Made by a program: the position numbers and the translations under genes. Shown one piece after another: positions 1 to 10,463 of a stretch of DNA of 64,000 nucleotides (position 1 is the stretch's first letter; every line of letters begins with the position of its first letter). The DNA comes from Bacteroidales bacterium (GTDB lineage Bacteria > Bacteroidota > Bacteroidia > Bacteroidales > F082), in contig JAFTXI010000024.1 of assembly GCA_017461665.1 (NCBI GenBank), positions 85,522-149,521 on the forward strand, in the 5' to 3' direction. Under the pieces are notes generated by a model. It was not told the DNA's origin and ran no database searches. It was given only the letters and a program-made list of their open reading frames with translations.

Positions 1-1
1 T

Positions 2-580
2 TCTGAAGTCAATGTTAAGGAAATAGAATATCTCACAGCCGACAAGAATATCTTGGTTAAGAAGGTTAAGCCAAACCTCAGAAACTTAGGTCGTCGTTAC
101 GGCAAGATGATAAAACAGATAACCCAGTTCTTCGCAGAGATAGATCAAGAAACAATCAGAACTCTTGAAAACGTCGGATATTTAGATGTGACATTAGAAG
201 GACAAGAACTTCACTTGGAACTTTCAGATGCTATCATCACAACAGAAGATATTCCAGGTTGGGCAGTCGCTACACAAGAGGACTCAACAGTTGCTTTAGA
301 CATCACCATAACTCCAGAATTGGCAGAAGAAGGCTTGGCAAGAGAAATAGTCAACAGAATCCAAAACATGAGAAAAGACGGTGGATTTGAAGTGACTGAC
401 CATATCGTATTGACAATAGAAAAGAACGACGATATAAATAATGTAGTTGAGAAATACAAAGATTATATCTGTTCAGAGACATTGGCAACATTGAATTTGG
501 TTGAAAATATTGGTGAAGAAATCAAAGCAATCGAACTTATAGAAGGAGTTTCTGTTAAGATTAAGATAGCTAAGAATTAA
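2..580 (+). CDS. ileS: Isoleucyl-tRNA synthetase, C-terminal end (partial)
   Basis: This is the 3' end of a gene that begins before the window; the reading frame is open from base 2 to the stop at 578-580. The visible 190 or so residues match the anticodon-binding and DUF5915-like tail of long Bacteroidetes isoleucyl-tRNA synthetases. They include the stretch around VKPNLRNLGRRYGK and the helical segment GLAREIVNRIQNMRKDGGFEV. The enzyme charges tRNA-Ile in the cytoplasm. The catalytic HIGH and KMSKS parts lie outside the window, so the call rests on the tail alone. A TTG at 53 is internal and not a real start. Confidence 0.9.
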   Translation, partial: SEVNVKEIEYLTADKNILVKKVKPNLRNLGRRYGKMIKQITQFFAEIDQETIRTLENVGYLDVTLEGQELHLELSDAIITTEDIPGWAVATQEDSTVALDITITPELAEEGLAREIVNRIQNMRKDGGFEVTDHIVLTIEKNDDINNVVEKYKDYICSETLATLNLVENIGEEIKAIELIEGVSVKIKIAKN

Positions 581-592
581 TTGAAATAGGTC

Positions 593-623
593 TTGTTTTT
601 TTAGATAAATGTTGTTAACTTTG
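593..623 (+). promoter_or_regulatory. Bacteroidetes-type promoter for the dksA-like/lspA/atpD run
   Basis: TTG at 593-595, then 20 bases, then TAACTTTG at 616-623 fits the Bacteroidetes -33/-7 pattern (TTG, then TAnnTTTG). It lies just after the ileS stop and about 40 bases before the ATG at 665. It would drive the dksA-like, lspA and atpD genes. This is a pattern match only. Confidence 0.6.
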
Positions 624-664
624 ACGACGTATTCTAAGTTTAACATAAAATAAAACAGATTATT

Positions 665-1060
665 ATGGAAGATAACATAAATAATCAAGACAGAGTCAGA
701 TATACTGACGAAGAGCTTGCAGAATTTAAAGAACTCATTTTAGAACGATTGGCAAGAGCTCGTGAAGATCTTGAAATGTTAAATGAGAATGTTTCACGCT
801 CAGGTAACAACGCCAACGACACAGCACCGACTTTCAAGATTTTGGAAGAAGGTTCCAATGTCTTGTCGAAAGAAGAAAACAGTCAGTTAGCGGCTCGTCA
901 ATACAAGTATATCCAGAATTTGGAGAATGCTTTGGTAAGAATAGAAAACAAGACATACGGAGTGTGTCGCGTTACGGGCAAGTTGATTCCTAAGGAGAGA
1001 CTGCGTGCTGTGCCTCACGCTACCTTAAGTGTTGAAGCAAAAATGGGACAAAAGAAATAA
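665..1060 (+). CDS. TraR/DksA-family protein with degenerate zinc finger
   Basis: A 131-residue protein of the TraR/DksA family, whose members bind the RNA polymerase secondary channel and tune transcription. The N-terminal half is a long coiled-coil-like helix (DEELAEFKELILERLARARE and onward). The C-terminal finger reads YGVCRVTGKLIPKERLRAVPHA. A canonical finger has four cysteines (CxxC...CxxC); here only the first remains, and the last pair is replaced by SVEAK. I have seen the same loss in Bacteroidetes relatives, so it is probably a lineage trait and not decay. It is immediately followed by lspA with no gap, a pairing common in Bacteroidetes. Confidence 0.85.
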   Translation: MEDNINNQDRVRYTDEELAEFKELILERLARAREDLEMLNENVSRSGNNANDTAPTFKILEEGSNVLSKEENSQLAARQYKYIQNLENALVRIENKTYGVCRVTGKLIPKERLRAVPHATLSVEAKMGQKK

Positions 1061-3228
<2,168 letters not shown>

Positions 3229-3237
3229 AGTTTTATG

Positions 3238-3261
3238 TGAGACATACGTTCGTGTGTCTCA
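3238..3261 (+). other. Stem-loop between atpD and the TPR gene
   Basis: TGAGACATAC and GTGTGTCTCA form a 10-bp stem with one G-U pair around a GTTC loop. It is followed by A residues and not T residues on the plus strand. It may be an intercistronic RNA processing or stabilising hairpin. Confidence 0.5.
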
Positions 3262-3274
3262 AAAAATTGTAGTA

Positions 3275-4984
3275 ATGAATAAAGTCGGTTTTATATTCAT
3301 ATTGTTATCGATGTTAATGACAAATCCTACCAAGGTTTTTTGTCAGGACACGATACAGCCTAAGGTTAATCTGTCTTTGAATGCCGAATGTTTCTCTAAA
3401 GGCTTAGAAAACAAGTACAACGAAAACTACAATGTGGCGATAGATTATTTCGAGAAAGCTTTGGGAGCCTTTCCGGAAGATCATGCGAGTATGTATGAAC
3501 TCAGCGCACTTTATGCCACAACGGGCTTGTCGGAGAAAGGCTTCGATATGATTAAGAAAGCCGTCGAACTTGACAGCAATAACAAATGGTATAAAATACG
3601 TCTTGCCGATTTCTATAAACAAAAACTCGACTATGATTCTTTCATAAAAATTTATGATGAACTGCTCGCAGCCGATCCTAATAACTTAGAATATCTCGAA
3701 GTCTATATCGACGCTTTGTTACATCTTGAGAGATATGAACAAGTGACAGAAAAGCTTGATGTTTATGAAGAAAATATAGGAGTGAATGAATACATCTCTC
3801 TTCAAAAGATTGAGATTTATAATTACATAGGTAAGAAAGATAAAATCCTGCACGAGATAGAAAAACTCTCAAACGCGTATCCTTATGAAACGCGTTATCT
3901 CTCAATGTTGGCAGAAGCTTATATGCAAAGCAAACGCGAGAAAGACGCCTATCAGATTTATCTTAAAATAAAACAACTCAATCCTGAAGATCCTTACATC
4001 AATATTTCTTTGTTGGAATATTATAAAAATCAAGGCGAGTTAGACAAGGCTTTCGAGGAATTTATTCTCTCCATAAAAAATAAAAACTTGGATTACAACA
4101 CCAAGTCTCAGATTTATGAGTTCTGGTTCTCAGATAAAAGCAATGACGATGACGCTGCTAAAGAAGCAAAAGAAGCAGGCGAAGCTTTCATCGAAACGCA
4201 TCCCGACAGAGAACTCGGCTATTACGTAGTCGGAACAGTATATTTCAACGATGAGATTTACGACAAGGCTCAGAAATATTATTTGGACGCCATCGCTCGA
4301 GACAGCAGCAGCTTTATCTCCTGGTATCAGTTGGTATTCACCGAAGTCGAACTTAACGAAGTAGATTCGTTATATAAACACACTTCAACAGCAATGCGTT
4401 TCTATCCCGAACAACCTATCTTCTACATGTTTAACGGCTTGTCGTTAATCGACATGAAAAGATATGAAGAGGCAATAAAAGTTCTTGAAAAAGGAAGATT
4501 TATGTCGGCTGACAAGAAACTCACGAGTTCATTCGACACTTATATCGCCGATGTTTATCACGAGTTGGGTGACAAGAAAAAGATGTACGAATATTATGAC
4601 AGAGTTCTCAAAAATGACCCAGAGAATGTTTATGTCTTGAACAATTACGCCTACTTCCTTTCATTAGATAACGAACGACTTGAAGACGCTCTGAAGATGT
4701 CTGCAATTACGATAGAGAAAGATCCTAAGAACGTAACTTATTTAGACACATACGCTTGGGTTTTGTATAAATTAGGTCGCTACAAAGAAGCAAAGAAATG
4801 GATGGAGAAAGTATTCTCGTACGACAAAAATCCGCAAGGTGTCAACTACGAACATTATGGCGATATTTTATATCAATTGGGTGACGTTAAAAAAGCTGTT
4901 CAAAATTGGAAGAAAGCCAAAAAGTTAGGCGACACTTCGGAATTGATAGATCAAAAGATTAAGGACGAGAAACTTTATGAGTAG
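3275..4984 (+). CDS. Exported tetratricopeptide-repeat protein
   Basis: A 569-residue protein with an N-terminal signal (MNKVGFIFILLSMLMTNP to about FCQDT) followed by tandem TPR units. Recognisable units include YNVAIDYFEKALGAFPEDHA near residue 50, YDKAQKYYLDAIARD, and YKEAKKWMEKVFSYD near the C-terminus. TPR arrays are protein-interaction scaffolds. The export signal places this one in the periplasm or at the outer membrane. I chose the ATG at 3275 over a GTG at 3254 because it starts directly on the signal peptide and the GTG lies inside a hairpin. Its end overlaps the start of the DUF4292 gene by 8 bases, indicating coupling. No specific partner can be deduced. Confidence 0.85.
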   Translation: MNKVGFIFILLSMLMTNPTKVFCQDTIQPKVNLSLNAECFSKGLENKYNENYNVAIDYFEKALGAFPEDHASMYELSALYATTGLSEKGFDMIKKAVELDSNNKWYKIRLADFYKQKLDYDSFIKIYDELLAADPNNLEYLEVYIDALLHLERYEQVTEKLDVYEENIGVNEYISLQKIEIYNYIGKKDKILHEIEKLSNAYPYETRYLSMLAEAYMQSKREKDAYQIYLKIKQLNPEDPYINISLLEYYKNQGELDKAFEEFILSIKNKNLDYNTKSQIYEFWFSDKSNDDDAAKEAKEAGEAFIETHPDRELGYYVVGTVYFNDEIYDKAQKYYLDAIARDSSSFISWYQLVFTEVELNEVDSLYKHTSTAMRFYPEQPIFYMFNGLSLIDMKRYEEAIKVLEKGRFMSADKKLTSSFDTYIADVYHELGDKKKMYEYYDRVLKNDPENVYVLNNYAYFLSLDNERLEDALKMSAITIEKDPKNVTYLDTYAWVLYKLGRYKEAKKWMEKVFSYDKNPQGVNYEHYGDILYQLGDVKKAVQNWKKAKKLGDTSELIDQKIKDEKLYE

Positions 4985-5810
4985 TCAACGGACAACGGAC
5001 AACAGACGACAGACATTATCCACGATTTATCGAAGGATTTTAACTAATGTATCGTGGATTATCGTTCTTGTCATTATAATAAGTTCTTGTTCTACAAAAA
5101 AAGAGACATCAAATCTTCGTATCTTGTCTGCCAATCATATCGTAAAAGAAGTTGAAGACAACAGATTTGAGTTCGACAATCTTGAAGCTAAATTTGACGT
5201 CAAAATTAAGGATTCCAAAGGAATTAATCCAATGGGATTGAAAGGACAGCTGAGGATGCAGAACGACAGCGTGATATGGGTTTCCATATCGTTGAAACTC
5301 GGCGTTGAGGTGGCAAGGGTGATGATTACAGAAGATTCCTTAAAATTTATCAATAGAACAAACAAGACATATTTCGCTACAAATATTGAAGATTTAGACT
5401 CTATCGTCGAAAACCCGTTGCAGTTTGTACAGGGTCTGTTAGTAGGGAATGACAGTAGAATTAGATACGATAAGCATCAGGTCAAAATAGAAGACAACAA
5501 ATATAAACTTGAAATGAAAGATGAACTTATGACCAAAAGTATTTATATCACACCTGAAATATTTAGGATAAGCAAATACGAAATAAATAATTTTTTTCTG
5601 AATAAAAATATTATTAGTCAGTCAGTTTCAAGTTTGAGTTATAATAATTTTCAAAATATCAACGACAAATTGATTCCATCGAAAATAATTTTTGAAGATT
5701 CTTCGTTAGATGGTATCATTGAAATTAATTATACAGAAGTTAAAGTAGGTGAGAAACTAGAATATCCTTTCAATGTCTCAAAAAAATATAATAAGATAAG
5801 TTTATGGTAA
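4977..5810 (+). CDS. DUF4292 lipoprotein (LolA/LolB-like fold)
   Basis: A 277-residue predicted lipoprotein. The hydrophobic segment VSWIIVLVIIISSC ends in a lipobox cysteine near residue 38, and the rest matches the DUF4292 family of Bacteroidetes. I place that family near LolB-like lipoprotein carriers, but its function is not established. The first 20 or so residues before the signal are encoded by 7-bp repeats (4986-5013) and an inverted repeat, and look like an acquired extension. No other in-frame ATG precedes the signal. The gene overlaps the TPR gene upstream and the EnvC-like gene downstream, so the three probably act in one envelope pathway. Confidence 0.8.
   Translation: MSSQRTTDNRRQTLSTIYRRILTNVSWIIVLVIIISSCSTKKETSNLRILSANHIVKEVEDNRFEFDNLEAKFDVKIKDSKGINPMGLKGQLRMQNDSVIWVSISLKLGVEVARVMITEDSLKFINRTNKTYFATNIEDLDSIVENPLQFVQGLLVGNDSRIRYDKHQVKIEDNKYKLEMKDELMTKSIYITPEIFRISKYEINNFFLNKNIISQSVSSLSYNNFQNINDKLIPSKIIFEDSSLDGIIEINYTEVKVGEKLEYPFNVSKKYNKISLW
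4986..5013 (+). repeat. Short tandem repeat inside the DUF4292 coding start
   Basis: Four 7-bp units: CAACGGA, CAACGGA, CAACAGA, CGACAGA. They encode residues 4 to 13 of the lipoprotein precursor. Directly after it, ATCCACGAT (5018-5026) and ATCGTGGAT (5051-5059) form a perfect 9-bp inverted repeat. Confidence 0.85.
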
Positions 5811-5814
5811 AAAT

Positions 5815-5845
5815 CAGAAACTCAGAAACTCATAAGTTCAGAATG
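5815..5845 (+). repeat. Short tandem repeat, 8-bp units, at the start of the EnvC-like gene
   Basis: Units CAGAAACT, CAGAAACT, CATAAGTT and a partial CAGAATG. The run ends at the ATG of the signal peptide (5843). If translation starts at 5804, the repeat adds about 13 residues before the signal. Confidence 0.75.
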
Positions 5846-7036
5846 TTAAAATTCTGGATTGTTATGATAATTCTTTTCGTGACGACAAAAGCAAATTGTC
5901 AGAGTGTCGAGTCGTTGGAGAAGAAGATTCAATCTATTCAGAAAGACATCAAATTGGCTGAGAAACTTTTGAAAGAGACATCGAAAGACAAAGAGACTTC
6001 TATAAATCAGGTGAATCTGTTACAGACGCAGATTCGTCAGCGCGAGAATCTTATCAAGACGTATCAAAGTCAGATAAACGCCATCAACAAAGACATTCAG
6101 AACAACAAGGATCAGATTAGTGCTTTAGAGAAAAACTTAGAGCTTTATCGTAAGGAATATTCCAATCTTTTGCTTATCAATTATAGAAATAAAGGAAAAG
6201 TCAACAATCTGTTATTTGTCTTTTCTTCAGAAGATTTCAACCAGGCAATAAGGAGAATGCGTTACGTCCAGGAACTTAACGGTTTGGTGAAAGAAAAGAT
6301 TGAAGAGATTGATTCTGCACAGATTAAGATTCAGTTTCAACTTGAGAAGAACGAAAAGAATAGAAAAGACAAGGAGAATATTTTAGGGAAGGAGAAATTG
6401 GAGAAAGCCGATCTGATGAAAGAACGCGACAGACTTAGAAACGACATTGCTTCACTCAGAAAGAAAGAGAAACAGATTCAGAAAGACATCACTGCTAAGG
6501 AGAAGCAGACCAGGGATTTGAAGAAACAGATTGAGAAAATTATTGCCGAGGAAATTAGGAAGGCGAAGGAGAGGGAAGAGGCTGCCAAGAAAAACAACAC
6601 AACATCGATAGATTATAATCTGTCGTCCAATTTTGCGCAGAACAAAGGTAAGCTGCCATATCCTGTCGAGCAAGGAATTATCACGGGAAGATATGGATCG
6701 AGCCAGCATCCTACACAGAAGAAAGTCACTGTCAACAACAACGGCATTGATATAAGTACTACGAAAGGTTCCACGGCGAGATGTGTCTTTGAAGGAAAAG
6801 TCTGTTACGTGATGAGTCAAGGTGCTAACACTGCCGTTTTAGTACGTCACGGACTTTATTTTACGCTTTACTCTAACCTTGAGAAAGTCTTCGTCAAGAA
6901 GGATGACAATGTCGTTACAGGTCAGGAAATTGGGAGAATCCACACTAATGTAAACGACGGTAAAACAATCTTGCACTTTGAGATCTGGCAGGAAAATAGA
7001 ACCACGGTAAATCCTGCATTATGGATTAAGAAATAA
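5843..7036 (+). CDS. EnvC-like murein hydrolase activator, degenerate M23 domain
   Basis: A 397-residue exported protein. It has a signal peptide (MLKFWIVMIILFVTTKANCQ), a long coiled coil over roughly residues 25 to 240, and a C-terminal LytM/M23 domain from about residue 270. The metal-binding residues of active M23 peptidases are lost. The HxGID position reads NNNGIDIS, the HLHFE position reads TILHFEIW, and the YxHL position reads YSNL. This is the pattern of EnvC-type regulators, which activate amidases at the septum and do not cut murein themselves. An alternative ATG at 5804 overlaps the DUF4292 gene but adds only repeat-encoded residues. Confidence 0.87.
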   Translation: MLKFWIVMIILFVTTKANCQSVESLEKKIQSIQKDIKLAEKLLKETSKDKETSINQVNLLQTQIRQRENLIKTYQSQINAINKDIQNNKDQISALEKNLELYRKEYSNLLLINYRNKGKVNNLLFVFSSEDFNQAIRRMRYVQELNGLVKEKIEEIDSAQIKIQFQLEKNEKNRKDKENILGKEKLEKADLMKERDRLRNDIASLRKKEKQIQKDITAKEKQTRDLKKQIEKIIAEEIRKAKEREEAAKKNNTTSIDYNLSSNFAQNKGKLPYPVEQGIITGRYGSSQHPTQKKVTVNNNGIDISTTKGSTARCVFEGKVCYVMSQGANTAVLVRHGLYFTLYSNLEKVFVKKDDNVVTGQEIGRIHTNVNDGKTILHFEIWQENRTTVNPALWIKK

Positions 7037-7040
7037 GAAG

Positions 7041-7175
7041 ATGAGAAGAAGAAGTTCTATAATAATGATATTCATTCTGACGATAGTAATTATTTTGTCG
7101 TCATGTTCAAGAGCCTACGAGCCTGTCAATGTCCAAAAGAAAAAAGGCAGATGCTCAACATGCTCGAGATGGTAA
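7041..7175 (+). CDS. Small lipoprotein, 44 residues
   Basis: A short open frame directly after the EnvC-like gene. It reads MRRRSSIIMIFILTIVII, then LSSCS, which is a lipobox with Cys22, then a short tail containing PVNVQKKKGRCSTCSRW. A basic start, a hydrophobic run, a lipobox and a Cys-x-x-Cys pair near the end make a coherent small outer-membrane lipoprotein. I recall similar very short lipoproteins ending in a cysteine pair in Bacteroidetes, but know no function. It is 4 bases downstream of the EnvC-like stop, so probably in the same operon. Its stop abuts the 3' end of the decayed ATPase on the other strand. Confidence 0.65.
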   Translation: MRRRSSIIMIFILTIVIILSSCSRAYEPVNVQKKKGRCSTCSRW

Positions 7176-7934
7176 TTAATTCTTACCTAACAAGAAATCG
7201 GAAGCTTGAATCACTTTTACTCCACCATCATTGATTATAGAGAGTAATGGATCCATGGTAATGACATATTTCGGATAATTATCTTTGATTCTCTTTAAAT
7301 TTCCAAATTCTCGCTCGTATGTCTCTTCATTAGAAATATGATACGCTACTTGGTAATATATAGTATCGTAAATACTTCCCAAATAATCAATTCTGCTACG
7401 AGTGTCATCTTCTGAGATATTACTGAGAAATGGCAAACCACCCCAGTATAGATACGATTGCAATGATTTATCCGAAGAATCTAATGAATTAACTGAAGAT
7501 ACTCCGAATAACTTAGACTATGAATATGAACTCTAATATATCGTCCCGCAAATATAGAAGCTATATCACTCGACAACATCATCGCATTTGAACCAGTAAC
7601 AACAATATCAATGTCTTGTTGTTTTACCCAGTATCTCAAAGTATTTTCAAAACTTTCAATCTCTTGAACTTCATCGATTAATATGTAATTCCTTTCCTTT
7701 TCTGAAAGATTATTTTTAATCCAATCGTTTAGATGTTCAAAAGATTTTATGCCGACATTATCAGGATCTTCCTTATCGAGATATAGGACGTTACCTCGCG
7801 TAGTAAGTATAGTCTTTAGACACTCTAAGATACAACTCTTTCCTGCTCTTCGATGACCAGTAAGAACTATTACCTCACCTTTCCCTAATAAACCGATGAT
7901 TCGCTCTGTATATAATTTCTATCTATTCTCTCCA
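7176..7934 (-). pseudogene. Decayed AAA ATPase (DUF4143 type)
   Basis: Remnant of a P-loop ATPase of the AAA_14/DUF4143 family. From a start at 7934 the frame stops after 16 codons. In the next frame, residues with a Walker A (GHRRAGKS), a Walker B-like YILIDEVQE and a sensor-like VVTGSNA continue to a stop near 7485. A further frame change leads to SYLYWGGLPF and on to the C-terminus. Between YLGSIYDTI and YQVAYHISNEETYEREFGNL most of the DUF4143 region is missing, so there is also a large internal deletion. It is certainly not functional as an ATPase. An intact relative is at 31347-32543. Confidence 0.85.
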
Positions 7935-8015
7935 TAGATAAAACTTTTTTACAAGAATAAAAATATTTTAAATATAAAGAGAACTTTTAACGGGTTATTT
8001 TATAAATATTATTCC

Positions 8016-9254
8016 TCAATCGCGCCGGAAAATATCGCGTGTATAAACTTTATCCTTTACGTCGTCTAAACAGCTATCGTAACGATTTGCAATGATAGCA
8101 TGACTATCTTTCTTAAATCTTTCCAAATCGTTAACGACTAAGCTACCAAAGAAAGTGCTGCCATCTTCTAAAGAAGGTTCGTAGATGATGACGATCGCGC
8201 CTTTTGCCTTCACCCTTTTCATCACGCCCTGAATAGAACTCTGACGGAAGTTGTCAGAGTTGGATTTCATCGTGAGACGATAGACTCCGATAACACATTG
8301 TTTCTCAGCATTAGCGTCATAATGACTATAGTTATAATAATCGTAATAGCCAGCTTTTTTCAAGACTTGGTCGGCAATAAAATCTTTACGCGTTCTGTTG
8401 CTTTCCACTATTGCCGACATCATATTTTGAGGAACGTCTTCATAATTTGCTAAAAGCTGTTTCGTGTCTTTTGGGAGACAATAGCCGCCATAGCCGAAGC
8501 TCGGGTTGTTATAATGACTTCCGATGCGAGGATCTAAGCAGACGCCTTCTATGATTTGCTGTGTGTCTAATCCTTTCAATTCGGAATAAGTATCTAATTC
8601 GTTGAAATAACTGACGCGCAGTGCGAGATAAGTGTTAGCGAAAAGTTTTACCGCTTCAGCTTCGGTGCTACCCATAAACAAAATAGGCACATCTTGTTTG
8701 ATGGCTCCTTGTTTGATGAGCGTTGCAAAGCGATGTGCTGCGCCTTCCAAACGTTTGTCGTCTTGTTTGTATCCGACGATGATTCTGCTTGGATAAAGAT
8801 TATCGTATAAGGCTTTGCTTTCTCTGAGAAACTCCGGAGAGAAGATTATATTGTTGCTGCCGGTTTTCTTTCTGATGGCTTCGGTATAACCCACCGGAAT
8901 AGTGCTTTTTATCACCATGATAGCATTTGGATTGTAGAGCATCACTTTAGAGATGACGTCTTCCACTGCCGAGGTGTCGAAGAAGTTTCTGACGCTGTCG
9001 TAGTTTGTCGGAGCAGCGATTACCACAAATTCTGCGTTTTTATATCCAGATTCAGCGTCTAAGGTAGCGTGTAGGTTCAGTTTTTTATTTGCTAAATAGT
9101 CTTCTATATAATCGTCTTGTATTGGAGATTTTTTAGCGTTTATCAAATTGACGCGTTCAGGTACAATATCGACGGCTGTCACCTCATTGTGCTGTGCCAA
9201 CAAAGTCGCTATCGAAAGTCCTACATAACCTGTTCCTGCTACTGTGATTCTCAT
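8016..9254 (-). CDS. ugd: UDP-glucose 6-dehydrogenase
   Basis: A 412-residue cytoplasmic enzyme that oxidises UDP-glucose to UDP-glucuronate with two NAD. The N-terminal NAD site is AGTGYVGLS, substrate-binding parts follow (SPEFLRES), and the catalytic cysteine is in [13 protein letters not shown] near residue 260. The short form and the GYCLPKDTK motif favour UDP-glucose over UDP-GlcNAc as substrate. A truncated second copy of the same gene, about 88% identical over its first 55 residues, lies at the other end of the polysaccharide locus (62505-62676). It is followed on the same strand by a decayed ATPase and preceded by wlbA and wlbB homologs. Confidence 0.93.
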   Translation of the reverse strand: MRITVAGTGYVGLSIATLLAQHNEVTAVDIVPERVNLINAKKSPIQDDYIEDYLANKKLNLHATLDAESGYKNAEFVVIAAPTNYDSVRNFFDTSAVEDVISKVMLYNPNAIMVIKSTIPVGYTEAIRKKTGSNNIIFSPEFLRESKALYDNLYPSRIIVGYKQDDKRLEGAAHRFATLIKQGAIKQDVPILFMGSTEAEAVKLFANTYLALRVSYFNELDTYSELKGLDTQQIIEGVCLDPRIGSHYNNPSFGYGGYCLPKDTKQLLANYEDVPQNMMSAIVESNRTRKDFIADQVLKKAGYYDYYNYSHYDANAEKQCVIGVYRLTMKSNSDNFRQSSIQGVMKRVKAKGAIVIIYEPSLEDGSTFFGSLVVNDLERFKKDSHAIIANRYDSCLDDVKDKVYTRDIFRRD

Positions 9255-9275
9255 ATCAATTTAACTTTGAAAACT

Positions 9276-10241
9276 TCATTTCCAACCAAACGGGTGCCTA
9301 CTTAATTCTAATCTCGCGAGTGGATGATAGTCACCTTTGAGTCCTATTGGCTCGGCGTTTCTTATCTCATAAACCATCTCGATGCAGTTTCTTGCCTCAG
9401 AAATTCTGAATCCTTCTCCAGATAATATTTTCTTATAACTCTCGGTATGAAGCTCAGTAAATCCTTGGCTGAACTCGAATTCGTTGTCGTCAATCATGAT
9501 TGTTCTGTAGGTTCTCTTTTCTCCTTGAACGGCATTCTCAGGAAGTGTGTCGACGTTGATACTTAGGAAATAACGCACTCTCGCCTTTTCCAACTCCAAG
9601 TAACCTGCAACTCTGTCATGGCTCGATACATGAACGACGCTCTTCTTGACAGCACCGAAAATCCATTGTAACATATCATAAAAATGAATCCCGATGTTTG
9701 TCGCTACGCCGCCGCTTTTGTTGATGTCGCCTTTCCAGGAAGTGTAATACCAATTTCCTCTCGCCGTGATATATGTGAGGTCAACATCATAAATTTTGTC
9801 TTTCGGTCCTTCGTCGATTTTTTTCTTCAAGGCAACGATTGACTCGTGAAGTCGCAGCTGTAAAATAGTATATGCCTTTCTTCCCGTCGATTGCTCCACC
9901 GCTTCCAAAGCGTCGATGTTCCAAGGATTCAAGACGACAGGTTTCTCGCAAATCACGTCACAGCCTAATCTAAGTCCGTAGCGTGTATGAGCGTCGTGAA
10001 GGTAATTTGGCGTGCAAACCGAAACGAAATCTATCTTCTGACCTTTTTCGATGAGACGCGTGTTATGACGGTCGAAGAGTTCTTGCTCGGTGAAAAACGA
10101 AGCCTGCGGAAAATAGCTGTCCATGATTCCAACGCTGTCGTTTTTATCGTATGCCGATACCAAGACGTTGCCTGTATCTTTTATTGCTTTAAGATGTCGT
10201 GGCGCTATATAACCGCCAACTCCTATTATCGAGAAATTCAT
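9276..10241 (-). CDS. wlbA: UDP-N-acetyl-2-amino-2-deoxyglucuronate dehydrogenase-like (Gfo/Idh/MocA)
   Basis: A 321-residue oxidoreductase of the Gfo/Idh/MocA family closely resembling WlbA/WbpB. Shared features are GYIAPRHLKAIKDTGN near the N-terminal NAD site, FVSVCTPNYLH, CDVICEKP, YNILQLR-like YTILQLRLHES, GGVATNIGIHFYDML and FSQGFTELH. WlbA oxidises C3 of UDP-GlcNAcA on the route to 2,3-diamino-2,3-dideoxy-uronic acids. The start at 10241 fits the family; the upstream extension from 10286 is encoded by repeats. The wlbB homolog is the next gene upstream. The matching aminotransferase (WlbC/WbpE) and a UDP-GlcNAc dehydrogenase are not adjacent. Confidence 0.85.
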   Translation of the reverse strand: MNFSIIGVGGYIAPRHLKAIKDTGNVLVSAYDKNDSVGIMDSYFPQASFFTEQELFDRHNTRLIEKGQKIDFVSVCTPNYLHDAHTRYGLRLGCDVICEKPVVLNPWNIDALEAVEQSTGRKAYTILQLRLHESIVALKKKIDEGPKDKIYDVDLTYITARGNWYYTSWKGDINKSGGVATNIGIHFYDMLQWIFGAVKKSVVHVSSHDRVAGYLELEKARVRYFLSINVDTLPENAVQGEKRTYRTIMIDDNEFEFSQGFTELHTESYKKILSGEGFRISEARNCIEMVYEIRNAEPIGLKGDYHPLARLELSRHPFGWK

Positions 10242-10255
10242 TTTTTTATACTTTG

Positions 10256-10331
10256 GACTCTGAACTCTGAACATATATATACTCACGGCTCGTAGTTCAC
10301 AGCTAATTAATTTTCAACTTTCAATTTTCAA
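10256..10331. repeat. Two short tandem repeat clusters upstream of wlbA
   Basis: 10256-10272 holds two CTCTGAA units. 10311-10331 holds TTTTCAA, CTTTCAA, TTTTCAA. Between them lies a CGGCTCGTAGTTCACAGCT stretch of the same character. They separate wlbA from the genes upstream. Confidence 0.7.
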
Positions 10332-10446
10332 CTAGTACCATCCATTTCCAAACAGGTACAATATTAATTGTCTTTTCTTCTATAATGAGTGTTTTTTCTT
10401 CTTCCTGCATCTTTCTATTAAGATGAAGAAAAACATTATTTTCCAT
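10321..10446 (-). CDS. Possible small protein, 41 residues
   Basis: A short open frame between wlbB and wlbA, beginning MENNVFLHLNRKMQ and ending with INIVPVWKWMVLVEN. Its start is 17 bases after the wlbB stop, and its last two codons and stop fall in the 7-bp repeat at 10311-10331. I do not recognise a family. It could be a real small gene of the wlb operon, a remnant of a longer protein, or chance. No promoter or strong ribosome-binding site is evident. Confidence 0.3.
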   Translation of the reverse strand: MENNVFLHLNRKMQEEEKTLIIEEKTINIVPVWKWMVLVEN

Positions 10447-10463
10447 CAAATCTTTCCTTTATT

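Noticed and set aside
3238-3261. Hairpin after atpD as a rho-independent terminator
   Set aside because: The stem is followed by A residues on the transcribed strand and not by T residues.
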